Origin: Acidobacteriota bacterium
GTDB taxonomy: Bacteria; Acidobacteriota; Holophagae; Acanthopleuribacterales; Acanthopleuribacteraceae
Direction: 5' to 3'
Assembly: GCA_002747255.1 (NCBI GenBank)
Contig: PDUC01000052.1
Coordinates: forward strand, 1-64,000
DNA length: 64,000 nucleotides
Shown here: positions 18,301-25,145 of the stretch, one piece after another
Position numbering within the stretch: the first letter of the stretch is position 1
Layout of the letters: each line of letters begins with the position of its first letter
Made by a program: the position numbers and the translations under genes
The notes under the pieces: model-generated
The model's database searches: none
Seen by the model: the letters and a program-made list of their open reading frames with translations, nothing else
What the model was told of the DNA's origin: nothing

Positions 18301-18354
18301 GTTTGTTCAACAAACGGTTCAGATTGTGGCTCGCTTCGCTCTCACAATCGAACC
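18301..18354. repeat. Two adjacent strong hairpins
   Basis: gtttgttcaacaaac at 18301-18315 is a near-perfect palindrome. Immediately after it, ggttc-gattgtg (18316-18328) pairs with cacaatc-gaacc (18343-18354), leaving one bulged base and a GCTTCGC-like loop. It lies just beyond the 3' end of hicB and may be a terminator-like or attC-like folded site, but the GTTRRRY core is missing. Confidence 0.5.
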
Positions 18355-18370
18355 CCGTAGTGTGATGCTC

Positions 18371-18703
18371 TCAGTTGTGCACAGCTTCTTTAAGAATATC
18401 GGCTACGCACTGATTTAAACTTTTACCTTCTGTAGCAGCTTTTGTTGCTACATCAGCATGTAGTTCCGGAGATATCCGTAAATTAAACTTTCCAGAATAT
18501 TGTTTTTTCGGTTCAACTCCTTCTTCCTGACACATTTTCAAAAAGATTTTCAGAGAAGTTTCTCCTTCTTTGCGGAGTTCTGCAATATTGGTTGCATAAA
18601 AATCCGCCCCTCCGTTTAGTGCAGTAAACTCTCCACGAAACATTTCAATTTCCGGGTCGTATTTTACGACTGCTTTGTACCCCTGAATTTCCATCGCGTT
18701 CAT
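18371..18703 (-). CDS. hicB: HicB-family antitoxin
   Basis: The 110-residue product has the partial RNase-H-like HicB fold at the N-terminus (YKAVVKYDPEIEMFRGEF, IAELRKEGETSLKIFLKMC). A C-terminal ribbon-helix-helix-type DNA-binding segment follows (LRISPELHADVATKAATEGKSLNQCVADIL). The ATG at 18703 shares one base with the hicA stop (TGATG); a GTG at 18706 is the alternative. HicB neutralises HicA and normally represses its own operon. TA pairs are common stabilising cargo in integron cassette arrays. Confidence 0.85.
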   Translation of the reverse strand: MNAMEIQGYKAVVKYDPEIEMFRGEFTALNGGADFYATNIAELRKEGETSLKIFLKMCQEEGVEPKKQYSGKFNLRISPELHADVATKAATEGKSLNQCVADILKEAVHN

Positions 18704-18957
18704 CACGGCTTCACCCCATTTCTTTCAAGCCATTTTCTTATGCTTGTCATAGCTCCTTTGTCTGTATCGGGACTTGGATACGGTCGGTGAAAAACCTGGA
18801 ATTCTCCAAAAAGTTTAACCCCAACGCGCGACCCTTCTCTTTCAGATATTTCTGCACCAAGTTCCAGAAAAAGTGCCTCTAAGCTTTTCCATTTAATGCT
18901 TCCACTTACAGGTCTTGCAAAGATGCGTTCTAATGTTTTTTGGTGCCTTTTCTTCAT
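18703..18957 (-). CDS. hicA: HicA-family mRNA interferase toxin
   Basis: The 84-residue product has the dsRBD-like HicA layout: an N-terminal helix with KTLERIFARP, then IKWKSLEALFLELGAEISEREGSRVGVKL, then the catalytic-His region FQVFHRPYPSPDTDKG with GAMTSIRKWLERNG. HicA cleaves mRNA in a ribosome-independent way. It is the first gene of the pair, with hicB directly after it. No good ribosome site is seen before the ATG at 18957, so its translation may be weak or the start may differ slightly. Confidence 0.82.
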   Translation of the reverse strand: MKKRHQKTLERIFARPVSGSIKWKSLEALFLELGAEISEREGSRVGVKLFGEFQVFHRPYPSPDTDKGAMTSIRKWLERNGVKP

Positions 18958-19307
18958 TTATATATAGTACTATTAATTAGTACCTTTAAAAGCGTTTTAT
19001 TCGATAGAATTGAAAGATATGACCATTATGGTCATCTTGTCTATAAAAACTTAGCCTTTGAAACAATATATCCAAGGGTTGGTTGGCGGCAATATTTCCT
19101 GTCAATAATGTCAAGGAACTCAACTCCTGGTTCACTAAATCATGATTTGGCAGAAAAATTAGATGTTTTTTCCCCGGTTTTTGAGACAGAAAACACCCTG
19201 AGTTCAATGGTATCAAGTTAATCGCCAGTTTTGTATGTGGCAAAATTTGTTTTTTGGTGGCAATTCATCGTTCACTCTAATCTGAGGTGATGGAGGGGCA
19301 TTTGAAG
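18958..19307. other. Non-coding or decayed stretch
   Basis: These 350 bases upstream of hicA contain no frame with a ribosome site or recognisable protein. They probably hold the hicAB promoter, which HicB would normally repress. I could not place the operator. Confidence 0.35.
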
Positions 19308-19493
19308 TCATGGAATTTGTGGCTTTTTGTCAAAGCGATTTGGGCCATCGGTTCCTGCGAGGAATCCATTCTCAACCAGTGCTCTTATAAGATCAACAAA
19401 TGGGATAAATCCTATCAAAACCATCAATCCAGACTTATTTCTATCCTGCCATCGTTTAACACTGATTGCTAAACTCACCCATGTCAAAAGCAT
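19308..19493 (-). pseudogene. DUF805-like membrane protein fragment
   Basis: The C-terminal half of a DUF805 protein is readable: LAISVKRWQDRNKSG, LIGFIPFVDLI and the closing GTDGPNRFDKKP, which corresponds to the family's G-x-x-GxNxYGxxP end. The usual N-terminal helices are missing and the frame is closed by a stop shortly upstream. It is therefore a truncated gene, or a very short derivative starting at the ATG at 19493. Confidence 0.55.
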
Positions 19494-19556
19494 TAAATAG
19501 GCAGGATGACTGCTGCTCCTTCACCTAAAAGAAAAGAGAATTTCAGAAATTGATAG

Positions 19557-19892
19557 TTAATCTACAAAGTAGCCGCTTTCCTTTACATTAAAAGCCTCTT
19601 GGCTTTCTTTGAACAGAAAAAGCAGACCAAGCGCAAGTAATATGACCTCAATATACGAATTGGCATACGAGAAATATCGCCCAAACACTTCAAAAAACCA
19701 TTGAGTGAGTTGGTCTCCCCTATTCAAATAAGTTATTTGGTAAAGGATACTCATCAAACTTGATAATGATTTCGATATGAGGAAAAAACCAAATAATTTA
19801 CCGCTTTTGGTTCTTATTTTAACCAGACTTAAAACTGCTAATCCAGTATATATTACAAAAAAAAACAAAGATGGGGTCATGTATTGATGCAT
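19557..19892 (-). CDS. Small membrane protein, hypothetical
   Basis: The 111-residue product has three hydrophobic segments (about 8-24, 33-52 and 80-97) and a short acidic C-terminus. GGTGAG sits a few bases before the ATG at 19892. I do not recognise the family. It is oriented like the other minus-strand cassette-type genes of the island, but no attC site is visible beside it. Confidence 0.5.
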   Translation of the reverse strand: MHQYMTPSLFFFVIYTGLAVLSLVKIRTKSGKLFGFFLISKSLSSLMSILYQITYLNRGDQLTQWFFEVFGRYFSYANSYIEVILLALGLLFLFKESQEAFNVKESGYFVD

Positions 19893-20245
19893 TTTCTCAC
19901 CGTTTAGTAAAAAGTAATTGGTTCATTAGCATCTTAAAACAATGGATTGTACAACACAAGACCTATTAACCGTAGGCGTCAATTATTCACCGCCTATTCA
20001 AACGAATGAGACTTTGGCATCCTTGTCCCAAGGAAAATGCCATGGAAGAAAAAATTGCTTTTTGGTAACACCATATGAAGTGCTGGGAACAATCGTCGCT
20101 CACGCAATCTTGCCGGAAGGCTACATACTTGCTGCGACAACTACCTTGACGATTACCGGAATGTCCGATTATACTAGTCGATCACTCCATAATACTCTAT
20201 TCTTGCAAAGTATTACTGTGTAAAAACTATGTGTAAGGAGCTTTT
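19893..20245. other. Stretch with no supported gene
   Basis: A 93-codon plus frame beginning at 19942 lacks a ribosome site and resembles nothing I know. The end of the region carries AAGGAG for the peptide gene at 20246. The sequence may be decayed mobile DNA. Confidence 0.35.
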
Positions 20246-20401
20246 ATGAAATTCTTTTTTAAAAATAAAATTAAGAATTTAAACATTTTATTAACAGTAA
20301 CAATAGGCTCTTGCTTGATATATGCTGCAAGTCTGGGTTACTCAGGCTTTACAAACTATACAGGAGCGGCAACATGTGGGCTCCCCTGGAAGTGTGGATA
20401 A
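20246..20401 (+). CDS. Small exported peptide, 51 residues
   Basis: AAGGAG precedes the ATG. A basic start (KFFFKNKIKNLN) and a hydrophobic core (ILLTVTIGSCLIYAAS) form a signal peptide. The remainder is GYSGFTNYTGAATCG then PWKCG and a stop. If one G of the GGG at 20377-20380 is skipped, the frame continues to 20480 with a Cys-rich tail (VDNCEITCQDGSSIRCNN). The reading frame may thus be disrupted or wrongly read. The gene precedes a 6-bladed propeller gene at 20614, as the peptide gene at 16866 precedes the one at 17100. Confidence 0.45.
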   Translation: MKFFFKNKIKNLNILLTVTIGSCLIYAASLGYSGFTNYTGAATCGLPWKCG

Positions 20402-20507
20402 TTGTGAGATTACTTGTCAAGATGGCTCTTCTATAAGATGTAATAATGTGTCAATAATGAATGATATCTTCCCGCCATAAACACATCTTACGAAGAATTA
20501 TTCATTC

Positions 20508-20621
20508 TTGAGAGTGACTGCCGCCTTCGCAAAATCACTTTCTGAAATGGAGAACGAGGTGGAACACTTATCCCATCCCAAAAACTCTCAAAAAAAAGCT
20601 CGTAGAACCAGAGGTGGCTAA
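20508..20621 (+). CDS. Possible short leader ORF overlapping the propeller start
   Basis: A 37-codon frame from TTG (LRVTAAFAKSLSEMENEVE...) ends KKARRTRGG, and its stop overlaps the GTG start of the next gene by eight bases. This could couple translation of the propeller gene, which has no ribosome site of its own. There is no strong initiation signal for the short frame, so it may be chance. Confidence 0.25.
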   Translation: MRVTAAFAKSLSEMENEVEHLSHPKNSQKKARRTRGG

Positions 20622-21597
20622 TATTTTTATCTTAATACTAATTTCTGTAGCTTCCATGGATATGGAAGTGGAAATTGCACCGGTTTATTCTTTTCCAAAT
20701 GAAGGTGCTAACTATTTTCTTGATTTTATCACTCAAACAGAGTTTCTGTCAGAAGAAGAAATTCTAATCTGTGATCAACCATCCAGTCAGCTTTTATTGA
20801 TATCTTTGACGGGTGAATATCTTGGCCAAATTGGAGAAACAGGAAATGGACCTGGAGAATTTTATAACCCTCTGGGAATTTCAATCCACAATGGAAAAAT
20901 ACTGATAATTGATCAAAACAATCGTCAAATTCAGGTTTTCAATTCAACTGGTCAATTCAGTTACTCATTTAAAACACTTGAGGCTCTATCGGCAATTGTA
21001 GCAAATGATGACTCTATTTTTGGGAATGTCAATTACCCGGTAGTGGAAACCGATAAACTCATTACAGAATTTTCATATACTGGAAAAGTGAAGCGCAGAT
21101 TTGGAACAAGATTATATATTGAAAAAAAACTATCCCCAAAAACTTCAGCTAGTTTTATTAGATTGAAAGATGACACGATACATATTTTATTTAAATACTA
21201 CCCCGTTATTAAGTCATATGAAATCACATCTAATTATGAAAAAACAATAGAACTCGACTACAGTACTTATGGTGAACGTGTTCCTGAAAATTATAGATGG
21301 TCAAAGATTACTTCAGACAAAAGAAGTTTACCTTTAAAATATCTCTTCAAGGGATTTAAAGTAACATCAAAGGGCTATTATCTCGGGCTTATGGATAAGG
21401 ATCTAATTATTGATCACGTTTCACTTGAGGGCGAGTTATTGAAAAGGTACATCTGTAGGCAGCCGGATGAAAGAGATTTCTATCTATTCGATATTCTAAT
21501 AGATGATAAAGGCGAGCTTCCTAAGTTTATCGTGACGTGTAGAAAGAACGATGAAGGTATTGTTGAGATATACAAACCTCTTTCTGGTGGTTTATAA
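20614..21597 (+). CDS. 6-bladed beta-propeller protein
   Basis: The 327-residue product carries the family signature GQIGETGNGPGEFYNPLGISI at about residues 69-90 and the following blade KILIIDQNNRQIQVFNSTGQF. A hydrophobic start (MANIFILILISVASM) suggests export or anchoring. The GTG start is preceded only by AGAG, so coupling to an upstream short frame is possible. It is a paralogue in architecture of 17100-18056, and both come after small secreted peptide genes. It is AT-rich and on the opposite strand from the cassette-type genes. The function is unknown. Confidence 0.72.
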   Translation: MANIFILILISVASMDMEVEIAPVYSFPNEGANYFLDFITQTEFLSEEEILICDQPSSQLLLISLTGEYLGQIGETGNGPGEFYNPLGISIHNGKILIIDQNNRQIQVFNSTGQFSYSFKTLEALSAIVANDDSIFGNVNYPVVETDKLITEFSYTGKVKRRFGTRLYIEKKLSPKTSASFIRLKDDTIHILFKYYPVIKSYEITSNYEKTIELDYSTYGERVPENYRWSKITSDKRSLPLKYLFKGFKVTSKGYYLGLMDKDLIIDHVSLEGELLKRYICRQPDERDFYLFDILIDDKGELPKFIVTCRKNDEGIVEIYKPLSGGL

Positions 21598-21757
21598 GGA
21601 ATAGAAAAACAAGGGACACCCAAGCCTGTAAGGGCAAAACATGCAGTGACCCCACTGAACGTAAGCGATCATTTAACCACATCTATACATAAAAAAAGGA
21701 TCATGGCAGAATCCATATGAATGGAGGAGCTATGAACAAAACAAAGTAACATACCAT

Positions 21758-21856
21758 GAATCTTTTTTTATGGGATCCATTGGAGCCTTACGCGTGTATG
21801 AGACAGCTTGGGTTGGCAACTAAATGCATGAATTGTTGTGGGTGTCCAAGAATTCG
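21758..21856. repeat. 98-bp direct repeat copy 1 (partner 24145-24242)
   Basis: Both copies read gatccattggag then ttacgcgtgtatgagacagc, with about nine in ten bases identical. In the plus frame both encode FLWDPLE(P/S)YACMRQLGLATK(C/S)MNCCGCP, so a short Cys-containing frame is kept. It probably derives from one mobile element or cassette. Confidence 0.7.
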
Positions 21857-21982
21857 AGACGTTAGATATTTCCGTGCTGTTTTTTCACACATCCCAGCTT
21901 TGGATGCGGCAAGTGCAAGATGATTTTCTGTCTGTTTCAATTTGATTAACCTCCTGTATTGGTGATCTGTAATCATGGCCAA
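21788..21982 (-). pseudogene. IS21-family transposase (IstA) N-terminal fragment
   Basis: With AAAGGAGG upstream, the frame starts MAMITDHQYRRLIKLKQTE and continues AASKAGMCEKTARKYL. This is the N-terminal helix-turn-helix of IS21-type IstA proteins (AAAKAGMDEKTARKYL in relatives). After about 42 residues the homology ends where the frame enters the direct repeat, and the DDE core is absent. It is a dead remnant. Confidence 0.75.
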
Positions 21983-22150
21983 GCCTCCTTTCTTGTTGCT
22001 TGGCCTGTTTTATCATTTCCTTTGAATGGGACTGTATCTTGCGTTACAGGCGGGCTTATATCCTGACTCATCATTAAGAATTAGATGAAACCCGATGCGA
22101 TTTAAAAACTGTGCGGCTGGAATCAGACCTGCTTGGGAAGAATCTTTATC

Positions 22151-22211
22151 GTTTCCGTGTGATATTTTGAAGTTTGGGACTGGATTAAGTTATTTTTTTG
22201 CTGTATTCTTT
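22151..22211. repeat. Dispersed repeat copy 2 (partner at 16709-16764)
   Basis: gtttccgtgtgatattttga and the following bases repeat the sequence at 16709. This copy lies directly before the hydrophobic peptide frame at 22225. Confidence 0.6.
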
Positions 22212-22224
22212 GTCTATTGGCTTA

Positions 22225-22362
22225 ATGGCATCATACTTAGCAATTTTCTTTGCTTGTGCTACGCCTGCTGTCGCCGTTCCTCCTGCGTGTATTGCGGCTC
22301 TTGCGGCACATGCTGCAGCTGTAATAAGCTTTACTTGTGCTTGTTTTGTCGAAGGTTGTTAA
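22225..22362 (+). CDS. Hydrophobic Cys-containing 45-residue peptide, bacteriocin-like candidate
   Basis: The frame from the ATG at 22225 reads MASYLAIFFACATPAVAV, then PPACIAALAAHAAAVISF and TCACFVEGC. It is almost entirely hydrophobic or Ala-rich, with Cys at 11, 22, 38, 40 and 45. There is no clear ribosome site, and the frame is open a further 12 codons upstream with possible TTG starts. The stop is 13 bases before a small membrane protein gene with an excellent ribosome site. This recalls a toxin/bacteriocin precursor with an immunity gene. There is no family match, so chance composition must be considered. Confidence 0.35.
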   Translation: MASYLAIFFACATPAVAVPPACIAALAAHAAAVISFTCACFVEGC

Positions 22363-22375
22363 AAGGAGAAAAATA

Positions 22376-22648
22376 ATGTTTGAAATAATTGCTTTGATAT
22401 GTAGCATTACATGCTTCATTGGAATAGTTTTTTCTGTTATGAAGGACTCGTTTAAAGGAATTCTTTTATATAGCAATATCGTATTATTTCTGTCCTTATC
22501 CATATCATTTTATTCGATATATTACGAAAAAGGAGGAGTATACTATCTCTTAACATCCTTGTTCTTTGCTTCATCATTGGTTTTAATGATAATGGCAGTT
22601 GTGTATAAAAAAATTAAAAAACACAAAAAAAACCCCTCCTTACATTAA
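22376..22648 (+). CDS. Small membrane protein, three helices
   Basis: AAAGGAG and seven bases precede the ATG at 22376, which is better than an in-frame TTG 13 codons upstream. The 90-residue product has three transmembrane helices and a lysine-rich cytosolic-type tail (YKKIKKHKKNPSLH). I do not recognise the family. Its position right behind the hydrophobic peptide makes an immunity role a reasonable but untested guess. Confidence 0.6.
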   Translation: MFEIIALICSITCFIGIVFSVMKDSFKGILLYSNIVLFLSLSISFYSIYYEKGGVYYLLTSLFFASSLVLMIMAVVYKKIKKHKKNPSLH

Positions 22649-22804
22649 AGGCACACTGTCAGCTTAAGCCAGGCTACTAGGCTCTGTGGGCCATTTAACG
22701 ACCAAGTTCTCTATCAACATAATTTTTCAGTGCTTGTCTGCCTGAATTAAGCGTTCTAATAGCAACTTTCACTCCTGGGTTGTTGAGAGGCCCTTTTCCC
22801 ACCC

Positions 22805-23167
22805 CTATGTTTTCTTTTTTAGTTTCATTTTTGCTTTATTTTTCTGATGATTTTCAAACATCATTTGTACGCATTTAGCGGTAAACGATACAAAAGTGCC
22901 AATAGCAAGAAAAGAATAAACAATGGTAAATAATTTACTTAGATTATTGGTTGGTGTTAAATCACCGTAGCCAACTGTAGCCATTGTCATCACAGAAAAA
23001 TATAAGGAATCAATGATGCTCCAATTTTCAACTTTTGTGTAAAAAATATTGGCACCTATGAGAAGCAATAGAATGAATATGAATAAAAAACGAAATTCTT
23101 TATCATCTTTTAATCCTGTAAAAATGATCTTTGTAAGTCGATAACAGTTAATAAAGAAAGATAGCAT
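22805..23167 (-). CDS. Two-TM potassium channel family protein
   Basis: The 120-residue product has two membrane helices flanking a pore loop with the K+ selectivity filter TVGYGD at residues 64-69 (SLYFSVMTMATVGYGDLTP). The C-terminus is a short lysine-rich tail (KNKAKMKLKKK) with no RCK/TrkA domain. It is a minimal KcsA-type subunit that would form tetramers in the inner membrane. It sits in the island with other minus-strand small genes. Confidence 0.85.
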   Translation of the reverse strand: MLSFFINCYRLTKIIFTGLKDDKEFRFLFIFILLLLIGANIFYTKVENWSIIDSLYFSVMTMATVGYGDLTPTNNLSKLFTIVYSFLAIGTFVSFTAKCVQMMFENHQKNKAKMKLKKKT

Positions 23168-23507
23168 TGTTTATCCCGATGTTTTAATAGTACAGGAGTG
23201 ATTTCAAGACATTATTCCTGCACAATGTTTCATTTTATATTTTTTTCTCTTCTTTTAATGCGGTTGACATGCATTTTACTCTATAGTTCATCAAGAGCTA
23301 CCTCGATAGCAGATTCCTTTTCATGCTGACGCTCCTTTACAACTTATCCCCAATGGGAGTCTTCAATCTGCTCAGGCATCATTGTTTACATGGAGGATGA
23401 TCTGTGATGTGTAAAATTTGGAGAAGGGTAACAACTGCCATAAGCGGCGTGAGCTTGCGAGCGTCCGGCGACCGCAGGAAGCGAATTTGATAGCTTTGTT
23501 ACATGAT
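23168..23507. other. Non-coding stretch between cassette-type genes
   Basis: No gene is supported in these 340 bases. They contain a folded element at 23428-23502 directly behind the VOC stop codon, and otherwise nothing recognisable. Confidence 0.4.
23428..23502 (-). repeat. attC-like element with inverted ends
   Basis: gtaacaa at 23428 is matched by ttgttac at 23496-23502, and the interior is GC-rich with further partial pairing. It begins five bases after the VOC stop on the minus strand, as an attC site would. The core triplets AAC/GTT are present, but the GTTRRRY box is not fulfilled and the sequence differs from the 57-bp sites. Confidence 0.35.
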
Positions 23508-23903
23508 TTACTCTGGAGCATGACACACCGCCTCAACATTATTACCGTCAGGGTCTATTAGGAATGCCCCATAATAATGCTCATGGTAGATTGGTCGAAG
23601 CCCAGGAACACCATTATCAGTGCCCCCATTCTGAATGCCCGCTGCATGAAACATATTGACCAGTTGTCGTGAGTCTGCGGAAAATGCAACATGTCTTGGA
23701 GTGTAAGATTCCTTGCTTTCAATAATCCAAAATATCGGCCTTCCCTCAAGGCCAAACGCACACATACGTTGCGTTGGAAACTCCTGGTTCCACTCGGCAA
23801 CAAACTCCATTTGAACCGAGTAGCCTAACGGTTTAAAGACAGATTCGTAGAATTGTCCTGTTGCTGTATAGCTGGTAGCGTAGGTACTTAGATGATCTAT
23901 CAT
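23508..23903 (-). CDS. VOC family protein, cassette-borne
   Basis: I chose the ATG at 23903, with AAGGA five bases upstream; an ATG five codons earlier lacks a site. The 131-residue product shows the VOC fold: an N-terminal MIDHLSTYATSYTATGQFYESVFKPLGY and a C-terminal YYGAFLIDPDGNNVEAVCH with the metal/ligand Glu. Related glyoxalase-like dioxygenase or resistance proteins are frequent in integron cassettes. An attC site lies 13 bases upstream of the start and an attC-like element follows the stop, giving a nearly complete cassette. Confidence 0.82.
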   Translation of the reverse strand: MIDHLSTYATSYTATGQFYESVFKPLGYSVQMEFVAEWNQEFPTQRMCAFGLEGRPIFWIIESKESYTPRHVAFSADSRQLVNMFHAAGIQNGGTDNGVPGLRPIYHEHYYGAFLIDPDGNNVEAVCHAPE

Positions 23904-23916
23904 AATTTTCCTTATC

Positions 23917-23973
23917 ATTTAACGCAGAGTTCATCGGCGAGTGTAACAAGTCCGGAGAAACGACTTGTTGAAT
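23917..23973 (-). other. Integron attC site (57 bp), best copy
   Basis: On the minus strand R'' is ATTCAAC (fits RYYYAAC) and R' is GTTAAAT (fits GTTRRRY). Between them, L'' GTTTCTCCGG and L' CGCCGATGAAC form the inverted pair, and AACAAGTC/GACTTGTT forms an inner stem. The length and layout match short chromosomal attC sites. The next gene starts 13 bases after R'. Confidence 0.72.
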
Positions 23974-24132
23974 GAAACCGCTGTGCGGAGACAGCGGACA
24001 CCGTATTATTGATCGTCCTCCCATTGTAGCTTCCTGTTTTGTAGTAGTCTATCCAAAAAGGCAAGCCTGTCTGCCAGTTACACCACCTTTTTCAAAACGG
24101 AGGTTATGGTGAACAGCAACACACCCAATGAT
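23971..24132. repeat. 162-bp direct repeat copy A (partner 24984-25145)
   Basis: From aatgaaaccgctgtgcggag to cccaatgat, the two copies have identical length and differ by about one base (ggcaag/gacaag). Each begins at an attC-derived boundary. Recent duplication or recombination of a cassette is likely. Confidence 0.85.
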
Positions 24133-24144
24133 CCCACTGAACAC

Positions 24145-24242
24145 GAATCATTTTTATGGGATCCATTGGAGTCTTACGCGTGTATGAGACAGCTTGGATT
24201 GGCGACTAAAAGCATGAATTGTTGTGGATGCCCAATAGTTCG
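24145..24242. repeat. 98-bp direct repeat copy 2 (partner 21758-21856)
   Basis: This is the second copy of the FLWDPLE-coding repeat. It continues directly from the 162-bp repeat A in one plus frame (starting MVNSNTPNDPTEHES) and ends just beyond the stop of the minus-strand gene at 24260. Confidence 0.7.
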
Positions 24243-24259
24243 CATTATTCGTTGGATTA

Positions 24260-24928
24260 TTATTTGCTTAGTTCAATTAGTTTTATTAGTCTATCCAGTA
24301 ATGGTGTGGTTCTACCCATATTTTTTGTGTTATCAAAGTACCCTGTTATACGTAGATATAATCCTGAGCGCTCTGTTCTTGACATAAATGCATTGAATGA
24401 TTCTTTGGGAATATCAAATTCATTTGTTGCTGAATTCTTAAAAAGATCCCAATATTTTTCTGCATTCTTTAGTGTGTCCTGACCATCTTGAATAGGATGT
24501 AAATCTTCATATAATTTAAGCTGGTGTAATACTTTGAATTCTCGTAAGGATAAGCCGTCTAAAATTGATAGTAATTCCTCGTATTCATCGTTCTTTACAT
24601 GAAGTTCTGGATTGAAAGAATTATTAAGTAATTTTGCGAACAGTTTGATTTTCTCTTTTCTTCTTGTATTTATGGCAGCATTTGTAGTGCAAAAAAACGC
24701 ATGTAAAAAATCTTCTTGTTTGATTACTTCTTCAGATAGCGTTTGTTTGCCGCTTGCCAATTCTTCGAAGAAAACTTTAAGCCGGTCACTTTTTATTTTG
24801 TTTGCTTGATGCTGAAGCCATGTGTTAAAAGCACTCCCGATGGGAATAAATTGCAAGAGAATTTTTATTGCTGGAGTTTTATCGTACTTGCTAACTAATT
24901 TATCTATTATACCTATTTGATCTGACAT
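24260..24928 (-). CDS. Hypothetical protein, helical, cassette-borne
   Basis: AAGGAG stands before the ATG at 24928; an in-frame start at 24973 would lie inside the attC remnant. The 222-residue product is mostly alpha-helical and charged, with an amphipathic N-terminus (IKILLQFIPIGSAFNTWLQHQANKIKSDRLK) and many Lys/Glu. No motif is recognised. An attC R' half-site (24956-24962) precedes it, and a complete attC follows at 23973, so it is probably the gene of one integron cassette. Confidence 0.6.
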   Translation of the reverse strand: MSDQIGIIDKLVSKYDKTPAIKILLQFIPIGSAFNTWLQHQANKIKSDRLKVFFEELASGKQTLSEEVIKQEDFLHAFFCTTNAAINTRRKEKIKLFAKLLNNSFNPELHVKNDEYEELLSILDGLSLREFKVLHQLKLYEDLHPIQDGQDTLKNAEKYWDLFKNSATNEFDIPKESFNAFMSRTERSGLYLRITGYFDNTKNMGRTTPLLDRLIKLIELSK

Positions 24929-24955
24929 CTTCTTTCTCCTTCTTTCCATATTTTT

Positions 24956-24983
24956 ATCCAACGCAGAGTTCACCGGCGGGTGG
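24956..24983 (-). other. Truncated attC half-site (R'-L')
   Basis: The minus strand reads L' CGCCGGTGAAC then R' GTTGGAT (fits GTTRRRY), almost as in the site at 23917. The R''-L'' half is missing: about 29 bases including AACAAGTCGTTTCTCCGG are deleted. It is probably no longer a good recombination substrate. Confidence 0.6.
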
Positions 24984-25145
24984 AATGAAACCGCTGTGCG
25001 GAGACAGCGGACACCGTATTATTGATCGTCCTCCCATTGTAGCTTCCTGTTTTGTAGTAGTCTATCCAAAAAGACAAGCCTGTCTGCCAGTTACACCACC
25101 TTTTTCAAAACGGAGGTTATGGTGAACAGCAACACACCCAATGAT
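24984..25145. repeat. 162-bp direct repeat copy B (partner 23971-24132)
   Basis: Near-identical to copy A. Its right end joins an IS91-type transposase fragment at 25141, whereas copy A is followed by the FLWDPLE repeat, so the breakpoints mark recombination. Confidence 0.85.

Noticed and set aside
19942-20223. 93-codon plus frame in the island
   Set aside because: No ribosome site, no recognisable motif; kept only as an unexplained stretch.
22095-22376. 93-codon Cys-rich frame overlapping the hydrophobic peptide in another frame
   Set aside because: The many Cys arise from reading Ala/Val codons out of frame; the overlapping frame at 22225 is more peptide-like.
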